Positions 31,823 to 42,300 of a DNA stretch of 64,000 bases are shown here, piece after piece (positions within the stretch are counted from its first letter, which is position 1; each line of letters begins with the position of its first letter). Source of the stretch: Motiliproteus sp041586735 (lineage in GTDB: Bacteria; Pseudomonadota; Gammaproteobacteria; Pseudomonadales; Balneatricaceae); assembly GCA_041586735.1 (NCBI GenBank), contig JBFGZQ010000017.1:10750-74749 (forward strand), in the 5' to 3' direction. The position numbers and the translations under genes were made by a program. Under the pieces are notes generated by a model. That model was not told the DNA's origin. It saw only the letters and a list, made by a program, of their open reading frames with translations, and made no database searches.

Positions 31823-32761
31823 ATGGAGTTAATCAGGGGTTTGCACAATCTTCGCGATCAGCATCGAGGCTGTGTGGCGACCATTGGCAACTTCGATGGC
31901 GTGCATCTGGGACATCATCAGGTGTTGGCCCAAGTGAGCGACAAAGCCCGGATACTGGGGGTGCCGTCGGTCGCGATCGTGTTTGAACCGCAGCCCCGCG
32001 AGTTTTTTGAAGGGTCGCTGGCGCCGCCGCGCCTGACCCGATTTCGGGATAAGCTGGAACTGATCCGCGATCACGGCATCGATCGGTTGTTTTGCCTGCA
32101 TTTCAATCAGCGCCTGCGCGCCCTGACCGCCGAGCAATTTATCGATCGCTTGTTGCTGAGCGGGCTGGCGGTAAACTATTTTGTCGTCGGCGATGATTTC
32201 CGCTTTGGTTGCGATCGGCTCGGAGACTTTGCGCTGTTGCAGCGCTATGGTCGCAGCCATGGCTTTACCGTGGTTAACACCCGTACCCATCTGATCGATG
32301 GCGAACGCGTGAGCAGCAGCCGGGTACGCCAGGTATTGGCCGAGCATGATTTTGCGCTGGCCAGTCGCTTGCTAGGACGCCCCTATCGGGTGACCGGCAA
32401 GGTGATTCATGGGCGTAAACTGGGGCGCCAACTGGGGTTGCCGACCGCCAATATCTCCTTGCAGCGTAAGCGCCTGGCATTTGATGGCGTGTACGTCGTC
32501 GATGCCCTGACCGAGGATGGCCGGCGGCATGCCGGTGTCGCCAATGTCGGCGTGCGTCCCACGGTGAACGGTGCGGAGCCGCTGCTCGAAGTGCATCTGC
32601 TGGATTTTGACGGCGCGCTCTACGGCTCGCGTTTAGTGGTCGAGTTCCTGGCGCCTATTCGAGCGGAGCAAAAATTCGCGGATCTGCCGGCACTACAGCA
32701 ACAGATACATAATGATATTCAATTTGCCCGACAGTGGCGTGCAGATCACGCACCGCTCTAG
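31823..32761 (+). CDS. ribF: Bifunctional riboflavin kinase/FAD synthetase
   Basis: RibF phosphorylates riboflavin to FMN and adenylylates FMN to FAD. The 312-residue product has the N-terminal nucleotidyltransferase domain (TIGNFDGVHLGHHQVL, with the HxGH motif; SSSRVRQVL) and the C-terminal kinase domain (GRKLGRQLGLPTANI; GVANVGVRPTVNG). It directly precedes ileS, 31 bp apart, the conserved order in Gammaproteobacteria. Confidence 0.96.
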   Translation: MELIRGLHNLRDQHRGCVATIGNFDGVHLGHHQVLAQVSDKARILGVPSVAIVFEPQPREFFEGSLAPPRLTRFRDKLELIRDHGIDRLFCLHFNQRLRALTAEQFIDRLLLSGLAVNYFVVGDDFRFGCDRLGDFALLQRYGRSHGFTVVNTRTHLIDGERVSSSRVRQVLAEHDFALASRLLGRPYRVTGKVIHGRKLGRQLGLPTANISLQRKRLAFDGVYVVDALTEDGRRHAGVANVGVRPTVNGAEPLLEVHLLDFDGALYGSRLVVEFLAPIRAEQKFADLPALQQQIHNDIQFARQWRADHAPL

Positions 32762-32792
32762 GCTTAACGTTAGCGACAAGTGAAACTTCACC

Positions 32793-35609
32793 ATGACTGA
32801 CTATAAACATACACTCAATCTACCCGCGACCGACTTCCCGATGCGTGGCAATTTGGCGCAGCGCGAGCCCGAGATGCTGCAGAAGTGGAATGCCATTGGC
32901 CTGTACCAGCGGATTCGTGAAGTCAGTCAGGGACGTGAGAAATTTATTCTTCATGATGGTCCTCCCTACGCCAACGGCGATATTCATATCGGCCATGCGG
33001 TTAACAAGATCCTCAAAGATATTATCGTCCGCTCCAAGACCCTGAGCGGTTTTGATGCCCCCTATGTTCCCGGTTGGGATTGTCATGGGTTGCCGATCGA
33101 ACACAAGGTCGAAACCAAGATCGGTAAAGCGGGCAGCAAAAAGACCTTCAAGGAGTTCCGCCAGGAGTGCCGCAGTTACGCGCTGAAACAGGTCGAGGGG
33201 CAGAAAAAAGATTTTATCCGTCTGGGGGTGCTGGGGCAGTGGGATAAGCCCTACCTGACCATGAATTTCGACACCGAAGCCAATATTATCCGCGCGCTAG
33301 GCAAGATCGTCGCCAACGGCCATCTGGTGAAAGGTTATAAGCCGGTGTACTGGAGTGTGGTCGGGGCCTCGGCCTTGGCGGAGGCTGAAGTCGAATACCA
33401 GGACAAGGTCTCTACCGCGATCGACGTACGCTTTGCGCCGGTCGATGAAACCGATTTCCTGGATGCCTTCGAGGAGTTGAGCGGTGAGGGTCCGGTCAGC
33501 GCGGTGATCTGGACCACTACCCCCTGGACCTTGCCGGCCAACCAGGCGGTATCGCTGCATGCCGAGCTTGATTATGTGTTGGTGCAGGCCGATCTGGGTG
33601 CCGGTAAGGAGCGGATCCTGCTGGCCGAGGCGCTGGTCGAGACGGCGATGCAACGCTATGGCGTCGAAGATTATCGCAGCGTGGGTCGCTGTAAAGGCCA
33701 GGCGCTGGAGCATAAGTTGCTACAGCACCCGTTCTACGACAAGCAGGTGCCGGTCATTCTGGGTGAGCATGTGACCACCGACGCCGGTACCGGTGCCGTG
33801 CATACCGCGCCCGACCATGGCGTCGAGGATTTCATGGTCGGACAGAAATATGCGATCGAGACCCTCAATCTCGTCGATGGCCACGGCATCTATGTCTCGG
33901 CAGCCGGACGCTTTGCCGGTCAGCATGTCTACAAGGTCGATGACGAGATCGTCGCGTTGCTGCGCGAAGAGGGGCGGCTGATCAAAGCGGTCAAGTTCGA
34001 GCACAGTTATGCGCATTGCTGGCGCACCAAGACACCGCTGATCTATCGCGCCACGCCACAGTGGTTTATCAGCATGGATGAGCAGGGCCTCAAGACCAAA
34101 GCGCTGGAGGCGATCAAAGGGGTGCAGTGGTTCCCGAGCTGGGGCCAGAATCGCATCGAATCGATGCTGGAGCAGAGCCCGGACTGGTGTGTGTCGCGAC
34201 AGCGCACCTGGGGCGTGCCCATCACCCTGTTTATCAACAAAGAGACCCAGCAGTTGCATCCCGATACCGCGCGCTTGATCGAAGCGGTCGCCCAGCGAGT
34301 CGAGAAGGGCGGCATCGATGCCTGGTTTGAGATGGAGCCCAGCGAGCTGCTCGGCGATGAGGCCGACCAGTACGCCAAGGTCAATGACACCCTGGATGTG
34401 TGGTTCGATTCGGGGGTTACCCATTTCTCGGTGCTCGATCAGCGTGACGAGCTACAGTTTCCGGCGGATCTGTACCTGGAGGGTTCCGACCAGCACCGCG
34501 GCTGGTTTCAGTCCTCGCTGAAGACCTCGATCGCCATTCGTGGCGTCGCTCCCTATAAGCAGGTGTTGACCCACGGCTTCACCGTCGATCAAAACGGCCG
34601 CAAGATGTCCAAGTCGGTCGGCAACGTGGTAGCTCCGCAGCAGGTGATGAGTAAGTACGGTGCCGATGTGCTGCGCCTGTGGGTGGCCTCGACCGACTTT
34701 AGCGGTGAGATGGCGGTGTCCGATGAGATCCTCAATCGCACCTCGGACGCCTACCGGCGTATCCGCAACACCTCGCGCTTTCTGCTGTCCAATCTGAGCG
34801 GCTTCGATCCGGCGGAGCACCTGGTTGCTGCCGATGAGATGTTGGCGCTGGATCGTTGGGTGGTGGATCGTGCCGCCCAGCTGCAGACAGAGATTATCAG
34901 TGCCTACAACAGCTACCAGTTCCATGCTGTGTATCAGAAGGTGCACCATTTCTGCGCCTTGGATCTGGGCGGTTTCTATCTCGATATCATCAAGGATCGG
35001 CAGTACACCACCCAGCCCGATTCCCTGGCGCGGCGCTCCTGCCAGACCGCGCTCTACCATGTGGCCGAAGCCCTGGCGCGCTGGATCGCGCCGATCACCA
35101 GCTTTACCGCCGATGAGATCTGGCAGAGTCTGCCCGGTGAACGCGGTGATTCTATCCATCTTGAAACCTGGTATCAGGGGCTGTTTGAGTTGGCGGAGGA
35201 TGACGCCTTCGGCCGTGCGTTCTGGCAGCAGGTGGTCGACGTCAAGACTGCGGTCAATAAAGAGCTAGAGAATCAGCGCAAGCAGGGTGGGGTTAAATCC
35301 GGCCTGGCGACCGACGTGACCCTGTTCTGTGATGCTGACCTGAAAACGCTGTTGGAGCGCTTGGGTGATGAGCTGCGCTTTGTGTTGATCACCTCGGGGG
35401 CGCAGCTGGATCTGTTAGCCCATGCCGGTGATGCGGTTGCGACCGAGCTGGCGACGCTGAAACTGCGGGTCCGGGTGAGCGAGCATGGCAAATGCACCCG
35501 CTGTTGGCACCTGCGCGAGGATGTCGGCACGCATGTCGAGCACCCTGAGCTCTGTGGCCGTTGCGTCGATAACGTCGCCGGTGTCGGAGAGCGGCGCGCG
35601 TACGCCTAA
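32793..35609 (+). CDS. ileS: Isoleucyl-tRNA synthetase
   Basis: IleS charges tRNA-Ile and edits valine. The 938-residue product, the E. coli length, has the HIGH-type motif ANGDIHIGHAVNKIL, the editing domain with TTTPWTLPAN, the KMSKS loop (GRKMSKSVGN) and a C-terminal zinc finger (CTRCWHLREDV and CGRCVDNV). It is thus the classical bacterial form, not the mupirocin-resistant eukaryotic-like type. Five bases separate it from lspA. Confidence 0.97.
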   Translation: MTDYKHTLNLPATDFPMRGNLAQREPEMLQKWNAIGLYQRIREVSQGREKFILHDGPPYANGDIHIGHAVNKILKDIIVRSKTLSGFDAPYVPGWDCHGLPIEHKVETKIGKAGSKKTFKEFRQECRSYALKQVEGQKKDFIRLGVLGQWDKPYLTMNFDTEANIIRALGKIVANGHLVKGYKPVYWSVVGASALAEAEVEYQDKVSTAIDVRFAPVDETDFLDAFEELSGEGPVSAVIWTTTPWTLPANQAVSLHAELDYVLVQADLGAGKERILLAEALVETAMQRYGVEDYRSVGRCKGQALEHKLLQHPFYDKQVPVILGEHVTTDAGTGAVHTAPDHGVEDFMVGQKYAIETLNLVDGHGIYVSAAGRFAGQHVYKVDDEIVALLREEGRLIKAVKFEHSYAHCWRTKTPLIYRATPQWFISMDEQGLKTKALEAIKGVQWFPSWGQNRIESMLEQSPDWCVSRQRTWGVPITLFINKETQQLHPDTARLIEAVAQRVEKGGIDAWFEMEPSELLGDEADQYAKVNDTLDVWFDSGVTHFSVLDQRDELQFPADLYLEGSDQHRGWFQSSLKTSIAIRGVAPYKQVLTHGFTVDQNGRKMSKSVGNVVAPQQVMSKYGADVLRLWVASTDFSGEMAVSDEILNRTSDAYRRIRNTSRFLLSNLSGFDPAEHLVAADEMLALDRWVVDRAAQLQTEIISAYNSYQFHAVYQKVHHFCALDLGGFYLDIIKDRQYTTQPDSLARRSCQTALYHVAEALARWIAPITSFTADEIWQSLPGERGDSIHLETWYQGLFELAEDDAFGRAFWQQVVDVKTAVNKELENQRKQGGVKSGLATDVTLFCDADLKTLLERLGDELRFVLITSGAQLDLLAHAGDAVATELATLKLRVRVSEHGKCTRCWHLREDVGTHVEHPELCGRCVDNVAGVGERRAYA

Positions 35610-35614
35610 TCCGG

Positions 35615-36112
35615 ATGCTAAGACTCAAATTGAAGCACACGGGTTTGGCGTGGTTATGGCTGGCGCTGTTGGTGTTGATCCTCGATCAGCTCAGTAAACA
35701 GTTGGCGCTGGCGTGGCTGGAGTATGCGCAGCCGATCGCGCTGCTACCGGTGTTTGACCTCACCCTGGTATACAACAAGGGGGCGGCCTTTAGCTTTCTG
35801 GCGGGCCAGGATGGCTGGCAGCGCTGGTTCTTTAGTCTGATCGCCGTGGCTGTGGCGGGCTATCTGCTGTACTGGCTGAGCAAAATATCCCGCTCCGAGC
35901 GCTTGCTCAGTATCGCCCTGGTGCTGATCCTGGGCGGTGCCATCGGTAATCTGATCGATCGGCTGCTGCTCGGGCATGTGGTCGATTTTATCTCCCTGCA
36001 TTGGCAGCGCCACTATTACCCGGCGTTCAATATCGCCGATGCGGCGATCACCCTGGGTGCGCTGTTGCTGCTGTGGGAAAGTGTGGTCGCTGGCCGTAAG
36101 GCTGCAGCGTAA
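35615..36112 (+). CDS. lspA: Signal peptidase II (lipoprotein)
   Basis: LspA cleaves prolipoprotein signal peptides after lipid attachment in the inner membrane. The 165-residue product has four hydrophobic segments and both catalytic Asp motifs: GGAIGNLIDRL and VVDFISLHW...FNIADAAITLG. It follows ileS almost directly. The ribosome site is weak, which fits translational coupling with ileS. Confidence 0.96.
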   Translation: MLRLKLKHTGLAWLWLALLVLILDQLSKQLALAWLEYAQPIALLPVFDLTLVYNKGAAFSFLAGQDGWQRWFFSLIAVAVAGYLLYWLSKISRSERLLSIALVLILGGAIGNLIDRLLLGHVVDFISLHWQRHYYPAFNIADAAITLGALLLLWESVVAGRKAAA

Positions 36113-36146
36113 ATAATCCAACTAGGCGATTGCCTTAGGAGTCCTT

Positions 36147-36584
36147 GTGACAAACGTATTGGTAGGTCCGGGTGCGCGCGTGAGCCTGCATTTTAGCATC
36201 GAGTTGGAAAGCGGCGAACTGGTCGATACGACCCGCGATAAGTCACCGGCGACCTTTGAATATGGCGACGGCAACTTGCTGCCCGGGTTCGAGCAGGCGC
36301 TGCTGGGTCTGGCTGCGGGTGATAAGACCCGGGTGCGCATCGCCCCAGAGCAGGGATTTGGCATGCGTAATCCTAGCAACCTGCAGCGTTACCCGGTCAG
36401 CGATTTTAAGGATATGGCGCTGGAGCCGGGGCTGATGATCAGCTTTGCTGATCCTTCGCAGACGGGGTTGCCCGGTATCGTCGAGTCGATCGACGGCGAT
36501 CGGGTCACGATCGATTTCAATCACCCGCTGGCGGGTAAAATGCTCTACTTTGATGTTGAAATTACTGCCGTCGAGCTGATATAA
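36147..36584 (+). CDS. fkpB: FKBP-type peptidyl-prolyl isomerase FkpB/SlpA
   Basis: A cytosolic prolyl isomerase and chaperone of the SlyD-like FKBP class. The 145-residue product has FSIELESGELVDTTRDKSPA, FEYGDGNLLPGFEQALLGL and the inserted-flap domain, then VTIDFNHPLAGKML. The GTG start at 36147 has AGGAG five bases upstream. In E. coli and Pseudomonas ispH comes next; here a pilin gene follows after 177 bp. Confidence 0.95.
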   Translation: MTNVLVGPGARVSLHFSIELESGELVDTTRDKSPATFEYGDGNLLPGFEQALLGLAAGDKTRVRIAPEQGFGMRNPSNLQRYPVSDFKDMALEPGLMISFADPSQTGLPGIVESIDGDRVTIDFNHPLAGKMLYFDVEITAVELI

Positions 36585-36645
36585 ATCACCGTGGCTTGAT
36601 CTCGATCATTGTTTGAATTGGATCTCATCCCTCTTCTCGGATGTC

Positions 36646-36675
36646 TTGAACTAGTCTTCTGCTGTAAGCTAATCG
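36646..36675 (+). promoter_or_regulatory. Possible promoter of the minor pilin operon
   Basis: TTGAAC (36646-36651) and TAATCG (36670-36675) with an 18-base spacer, in the 177-bp gap between fkpB and the first pilin gene. The -10 match is weak. No convincing sigma-54 element (GG-N10-GC) was found. Confidence 0.25.
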
Positions 36676-36761
36676 AACTGTTAGTGGCGGGCCTGTAGGC
36701 GCACTGCAGTATATTGGGATTAGGATTATCCACGAGGGCGTCCAGTAGTCGGGATTTAAGG

Positions 36762-37298
36762 ATGAGTGAGTATAACCATCGACAGCAATACTCAGCGCTG
36801 CTTTCTGCAGTCCGCAAGCGCGCCGCCGGTCAAGCCGGCCTCAAGCGCTACCACGGCGTTACGCTGATAGAGCTGCTTATCGTTCTCGCCATCGTCGCGA
36901 TATTGCTGATGGTGGCCTCCCCCAATTACGACGCGATTATCTCCGGCAGCAAGGTAGATGAAACCCGACTGGGCCTGGCCACCAGCCTGGCGCTGGCGCG
37001 CACCGAAGCGATCAAGCGCGGTGAGAGCATTAGAGTTTGCCGCGGCACGCTAGGAGATTGCAGCGGTACAAGCTGGAACAGCGGTTGGGAAGTACTGCGG
37101 CCTAATAATGAAGTGCTGCAAGTCGTGCAGCAGGATAGTGGCGATGCCTCTGTCAGTTACCCTTGTGGTAGCTCGATTGCGTATCTCAATAGCGGCGCTC
37201 GCAGCACAATGGGCGGGGAATGTGTTTTTACCATTTCAAAAAATGGTACCGCAAAAACGCTTAGCATTAACGCCACCGGCCGAGTGCGGATGAATTGA
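36762..37298 (+). CDS. fimU: FimU/GspH-type minor pseudopilin
   Basis: A minor pilin likely part of the tip-priming complex of type IV pili. The 178-residue product has a prepilin leader cut after Gly32 (YHG|VTLIELLIVLAIVAILL): Glu5 is present, but +1 is Val and not Phe, and the leader is long and basic. The GspH-like domain has a pair of Cys (VCRGTLGDC) and a C-terminal strand. ATG 36762 has AAGG too close to be ideal, so the start is uncertain. First of six clustered pilus genes. Confidence 0.82.
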   Translation: MSEYNHRQQYSALLSAVRKRAAGQAGLKRYHGVTLIELLIVLAIVAILLMVASPNYDAIISGSKVDETRLGLATSLALARTEAIKRGESIRVCRGTLGDCSGTSWNSGWEVLRPNNEVLQVVQQDSGDASVSYPCGSSIAYLNSGARSTMGGECVFTISKNGTAKTLSINATGRVRMN

Positions 37299-37308
37299 GT
37301 ACCCCGCG

Positions 37309-37815
37309 ATGAGCACCGCAGCCGAGACCCCAAACAGCATGCCTGGCAACGAGCAGGGCTTCACCCTGGTCGAGATTCTGGTCGCGGTGCTGATCCTCTC
37401 GCTGGGGGTGGTTGGGTTGATTGGCATGGAAAGCCTGGCGCTGAAGAGTAACCTCAGCGCCTACCATCGCAGCCAGGCCACGCTGCTGGCGTATGAGCTG
37501 GCGGATAAGATGCGGAGTAACCCTGCCGGCGTAGCGGGCAATGAGTATATAGCGGCTTTTCCGAATGGCGCGTCGCATGCGGTGGCCTGTGTCAGTTACT
37601 CGGGGGCCGTGTCCGGCAGCGGTTGTAGCCCTCAACAGCTCGCCGAGCGCGATATCTATGAGTGGACCAGCAGCATTACCGGTATTCTACCGGGTGGGGT
37701 GGGGGCGTTGACCGCCTCAGCGGGAATACAAACGATTGCCATCCGCTGGGATGATAATCGTGATGGTGTTGTTGATCCGGTTAATGAGTCATTTGTGTTT
37801 AGTTTCGGATTATAA
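37309..37815 (+). CDS. pilV: Type IV pilus minor pilin PilV
   Basis: A 168-residue minor pilin. Leader cleavage after Gly17 (EQG|FTLVEILVAVLILSLG) with Glu5 present, followed by the typical PilV segment LLAYELADKMRSNPAG. PilV joins PilW, PilX, FimU and PilE in the complex that primes pilus assembly and displays PilY1. Ten bases after fimU and two before pilW. Confidence 0.92.
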   Translation: MSTAAETPNSMPGNEQGFTLVEILVAVLILSLGVVGLIGMESLALKSNLSAYHRSQATLLAYELADKMRSNPAGVAGNEYIAAFPNGASHAVACVSYSGAVSGSGCSPQQLAERDIYEWTSSITGILPGGVGALTASAGIQTIAIRWDDNRDGVVDPVNESFVFSFGL

Positions 37816-37817
37816 CC

Positions 37818-38819
37818 ATGTCTAGTGTTCGCCCGACATCAGCCTTGAACCAAGCCGGCTTCTCCATGGTGGAGTTAATGGTGGCGTTGGTGCTGGGCTT
37901 GTTTGTGACCACCGCCGTGTTGCAGACCTTTCTCGGTGCCAAGAAGGCCTACGAGTTCCAGCAGGAGTTCTCGCGGATTCAGGAGAACGGTCGGTTTGCG
38001 ATGGAGTTTTTATCCCGCGATATTCGTCAGGCCGACTACTGGGGCTGTTTAAGCGACAGTTCCAGCATCGTTGCCAATGTCAGTAGCGCCGTCGATTCGG
38101 GCGTCGAAGGCTTTGACGCGATACCAGCGTCTAGCTCAGGGTATGCGCCGGTATTAGGGCCGTTGGCCGATGGTTTTTTGATGCGAAGAATCAACCAGAC
38201 CGGCGTTAAAGTTGAAAAAATCGTAGGGGCAAATGTCCACCTAGATAAGACTACCCCCTTTGCACAGGGCGATACCCTGATCGCTTCAGATTGCAGTATC
38301 GGGGCAAGCTTTATCATCTCTGCCAAGGTTAATCCATCCGATAAGGTGATTAAGCATGGCTTGCCGCCTAGTGGAGGCGGCGCCGGTATGTCGCCCCTGG
38401 GGATTCCCAATGTCAGTGGTTATGATGTCTATACTGCGGTCTCGACGCGCTACTGGTTACGCCTGGGTGTCAGTGGTGAACCGACGCTGGTCCGGGGCAC
38501 CGCCACCGATGCCTGGGATAGCGGCGGTGTTGAGTTAGTTGAGGGGGTGGAGAACTTCCAGATTCTGTATGGCGTCGACGTGCCGCCTAAAACGGGCACC
38601 CCTAACTATTTTGTAGCGGCCGACCAGGTCAGTGCGGCGAGCACCTCGATGGATGATGTCGTCAGCGTGCAGATCCACTTGCTGCTCAGAAGTCTGAGGG
38701 ACAATATGCTCGATGAACCCCAGGCGCTCGAATATTACGGCCTCTCACGGATCGCTAACGATCGGCGGATTCGTAAGGCTTTCACCACCACCTTGGCGTT
38801 GAGAAACAGGTTGAATTAA
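37818..38819 (+). CDS. pilW: Type IV pilus minor pilin PilW
   Basis: The 333-residue product is the large minor pilin: leader cut after Gly14 (QAG|FSMVELMVALVLGLFVTT), then the conserved IQENGRFAMEFLSRDIRQADYWGC. The C-terminal part has VEGVENFQILYGVD, a family signature. The stop codon overlaps the pilX start (TAATG). Confidence 0.93.
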   Translation: MSSVRPTSALNQAGFSMVELMVALVLGLFVTTAVLQTFLGAKKAYEFQQEFSRIQENGRFAMEFLSRDIRQADYWGCLSDSSSIVANVSSAVDSGVEGFDAIPASSSGYAPVLGPLADGFLMRRINQTGVKVEKIVGANVHLDKTTPFAQGDTLIASDCSIGASFIISAKVNPSDKVIKHGLPPSGGGAGMSPLGIPNVSGYDVYTAVSTRYWLRLGVSGEPTLVRGTATDAWDSGGVELVEGVENFQILYGVDVPPKTGTPNYFVAADQVSAASTSMDDVVSVQIHLLLRSLRDNMLDEPQALEYYGLSRIANDRRIRKAFTTTLALRNRLN

Positions 38820-39322
38820 TGGCTCTAGATGCGCAACCCCATCGTCAGCGGGGGATCACCCTGATCATCTGCATGATCGTGTTGCTGGTGGTCACGCTGA
38901 TGGGGCTCAGCAGTATTCGCGATACCTCGATGGAGGAGCGGATGGCGGGTAACCTGCGCAACCGCACCCTGGCGTTTCAGGCGGCGGAGTCGGCGCTGCG
39001 CGAGGCGGAGGCCTTGGTAGATGGGCCCGTGCTGAGTTTCAATGGCAGTAATGGCTTGTATCAGCCGTTGCCGGCGATCTGGGGCACGCATGCCGCGTCC
39101 TGGGGGATCCCGTCAGCGGTACGCACCTTCAGCGGCAACCTAGCCGGCGTGGCTGCGCAACCGGTGTATATCATCGAAGAGCTCGGTGCTGGCGCGCCTC
39201 CGAGCAGTGCCGCTGCCGGGCAGGTACAGGCGAGCAGCGGGACGTTGTTTAGAATTACCACACGGGCGGTGGGCAGTACCGGCACCGCGGTGGTGATCTT
39301 GCAGTCGGTGTTTAAAAATTAA
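38819..39322 (+). CDS. pilX: Type IV pilus minor pilin PilX
   Basis: The 167-residue product has its leader cut after Gly12 (RQRG|ITLIICMIVLLVV). Residue +5 is Ile and not Glu, the hallmark of the GspK/PilX class placed at the very tip. The following segment STMEERMAGN-like text (DTSMEERMAGNLRNRTLAFQ) is typical of PilX. It starts at the TAATG overlap with pilW and precedes pilY1 by 24 bp. Confidence 0.93.
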   Translation: MALDAQPHRQRGITLIICMIVLLVVTLMGLSSIRDTSMEERMAGNLRNRTLAFQAAESALREAEALVDGPVLSFNGSNGLYQPLPAIWGTHAASWGIPSAVRTFSGNLAGVAAQPVYIIEELGAGAPPSSAAAGQVQASSGTLFRITTRAVGSTGTAVVILQSVFKN

Positions 39323-39346
39323 CGAGCTGCGGCTCAAGGGGGAGAT

Positions 39347-42300
39347 ATGAAGCTGCAAACAAGCTCGATGATCTGGCTCAGTGCGCTGCTGGCCGCGCAG
39401 TTGAGTGCGACGGCCAGCGCGGGGACGGTTTCCAAGACCCCGCTGTTTCTGACCTCCAAGGCCAAACCCAACATCATGCTGCTGATCGATAACTCGGGCT
39501 CGATGAGCAATATCGTGCCTGAAGCCCCCTACGATGCAAGCGCCACCTACGGCTGTCCTGCGACCCTGAGGGTGGTGAACACTAGTCAGATTGATATTCG
39601 TATCGATGCCAACGGCATCCCGTTCTTTCATAATGGCACCGATATCGACTGGGTCAATGATGCCACCCATGTGCTCGGCAAGACCGGCACCGCCGGGCGA
39701 ACCCTGGGCTGTTTTGATCCGGCGTTGCAGTATCAGGCTAGACTCTTTGCCTCCGATGGCGTCTCTCCAAGCAGTTATCTAGACGCCGAGTATTCCGGCC
39801 ATTATCTGAACTGGTATTTTGGTTCCGATAATAGCGGCACCAGCTACGCCGTGGGCGGGATGTCGCCCGACTGGGGCACCGGAACGATCCGCCTGAAGCC
39901 GGGCACGTTAAGGCGGATCGATATCGCCCAGATGGCCGCCAAATCTCTGGTCGATTCGCTCGATAATACCCATCTAGGTCTGGCGGCTTATGATGGCGAT
40001 CATGGTGCGGATATCCGCCTCGGTGTGGCTGATGCCGATATCGCGGCGACTAAAACCGCCCTGAAAACGGCGATTGATGCGCTGACCCCGAGCGGCTCTA
40101 CGCCATTGGCCGAATCGCTGCACGAGATCGGTCGTTATTTTGTCGGCACCAGCGGCGGCATCAATCCCGGCCATCAGCCCAGCGCCAGTTGTTTCGCCAA
40201 CGGCCAGTATGATGGCAACATCATTCTGCATCCGGGCACGACCAACGTGGCGATCGATGACGCTACCCTGTTCAATCGCTCCCCTGGGGTGTTTGAGTCG
40301 CCGATCTGCCATTTTTGCCAAAAAAACTTCGTGATCCTGCTCAGTGATGGTCGGCCGCAGAGTGATCAGGACATCACCGCAGACACGCTGCTACAAGACT
40401 ATGATGGCGATTGTCCCGGTTGTGCCACCGATCGTAAGGCCGGCCGAACCTATGAAAGCGCGGGTAGCGATTATCTCGATGATGTGGCCCAGGCGCTGTT
40501 TGAGATCGATCTGCGCCCGGATCTTGACGACTTTGCTGGCAATGAGGTGCTCAATAATCTACGCACCTATACCATCGGCTTTGCCGATGACCAGGTGATC
40601 AATGATCCGCTGATGCAGGATACCGCCACCCAGGGCGGCGGTCTGTTTATTCAAGCCAAAGACTCCAGCGCATTGTTGCTGGCACTTAAGGCGGCCATCA
40701 GCGATATCAATGCCCAGTTGGGGTCAGCCTCTGCGGTGACGACCAGCTCCACCCGGTTAAGCACCTCGACCATCCTCTTCCAGGCGCTGTTTAACAGCGC
40801 TAACTGGAGTGGTCAGCTCAATGCGATGCCGATAGCGGTGACCGGCACTGTTGGCGCGGTGGTCTGGAATGCGGCCGATAATATGCCGGTCTCCAGCGGC
40901 ACTCGAAAAGTGCTGGCCTGGGATCCAGCGGGGGCCGCCGGCATCGATTTTACGACCAGCAATGCCGCGCTGATTAATGCGGTGGTGGTCGGTGCGGCAG
41001 CCCCCTCTTTGAGCAATGAGCAGATCAATTATCTACGTGGTGATGCCAGCAATGAACAGCCGTCCGGTGCGTTGCGTACCCGCACCGCGACAGCAGGGCG
41101 TGTGCCCTTGGGGGATATCATTAACTCTGACCCCCTGTTTGTTAAAAATCAAAACTTTCGTTACGATCGGCTGGTGGGCGTCGCAGGGGCTGAATATAGT
41201 GCCTTTCGCCAGACCAGCGCCTATCTGAACCGTCCGGGGATGCTCTACGTAGGCGGCAATGATGGCATGCTGCATGGCTTCTCTTTTAGCTACGATCCGC
41301 TTAGTCCGCCTGCGGTCGGTACCGAAGCCTTCGCCTTTATTCCTAACGCGGTGTTTGGCAAGCTGGGGGCGTTGACCGATCCCGATTATAGCCACGACTA
41401 CTACGTCGATGGCTCGCCGATCTTTGGCGATGCCTATATCGATACCGATACCGATGGCAATCCGGATAGCTGGCGTACGGTGCTGGTCGGGACCACGGGC
41501 GTCGGGGGTAAGGGTGTCTTTGCGCTGGACATTACCGATCCGGCTAACTTCAGCGCGTCCAAGGTGCTCTGGGATCTGGACAGCACCCAGAGCGGCTTTA
41601 GCGATCTGGGTGTCCAGTTGGGTGAGGCCTCCATTGCGCGGATGCCCGATGGCCATTTCTATGCGGTCTTTGGTAACGGCTACGGTGCCAATAAAGCCAA
41701 GCTGTTCCTGGTGCGGCTGGATGATCCTACCCAGGTGGAAACGATCGAGCTGGATAGCAGCGCCGGTAATGGCCTAAGCGCACCGCTGGTGGTCGATTAC
41801 GACCGTGACCTGACCGCGGACACCATCTATGCCGGCGATCTGCAGGGTAATCTGTGGAAGGTGAACCTGGGGCTGACGGGGTCGAATCTGAAGCTGACGT
41901 CGGCCTTTAAGAGTGGTTCTACCCCGGCTCCGCTGTTTGTCGCCACCGATACGGCTACACCCGCGGTGACCCAGCCGATCACTGCTCAGCCCGAGGCCGG
42001 GGTGCACCCCGATGGCGGGCTGATGGTCTATTTCGGTACCGGCAAGTATTTTGAGGTCGGCGATGCGGACGTGTCTTCACCGCAACTCCAGAGCTTTTAT
42101 GCGGTCCGCGATGATTTTAAAGACGTTAATGGCTCCAAGGTGGCGCGTGCGGATCTGGTCGAACAGACCATCGATGCAGAAAACAGCAGCGCATTCACCT
42201 CCTTTAATGTGCGCCTGACCAGCAATAATTCGGTTAATTATGCCAGTAAGGATGGCTGGTATATGGACCTGAAACTGGCGTCAGCAGCAGGCAGCGGCGA

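Noticed and set aside
36585..36761. Sigma-54 promoter for the pilin operon
   Set aside because: GGCGGGCCTGTAGGC has a GG and GC, but spacing and flanking bases do not fit TGGCAC-N5-TTGC.
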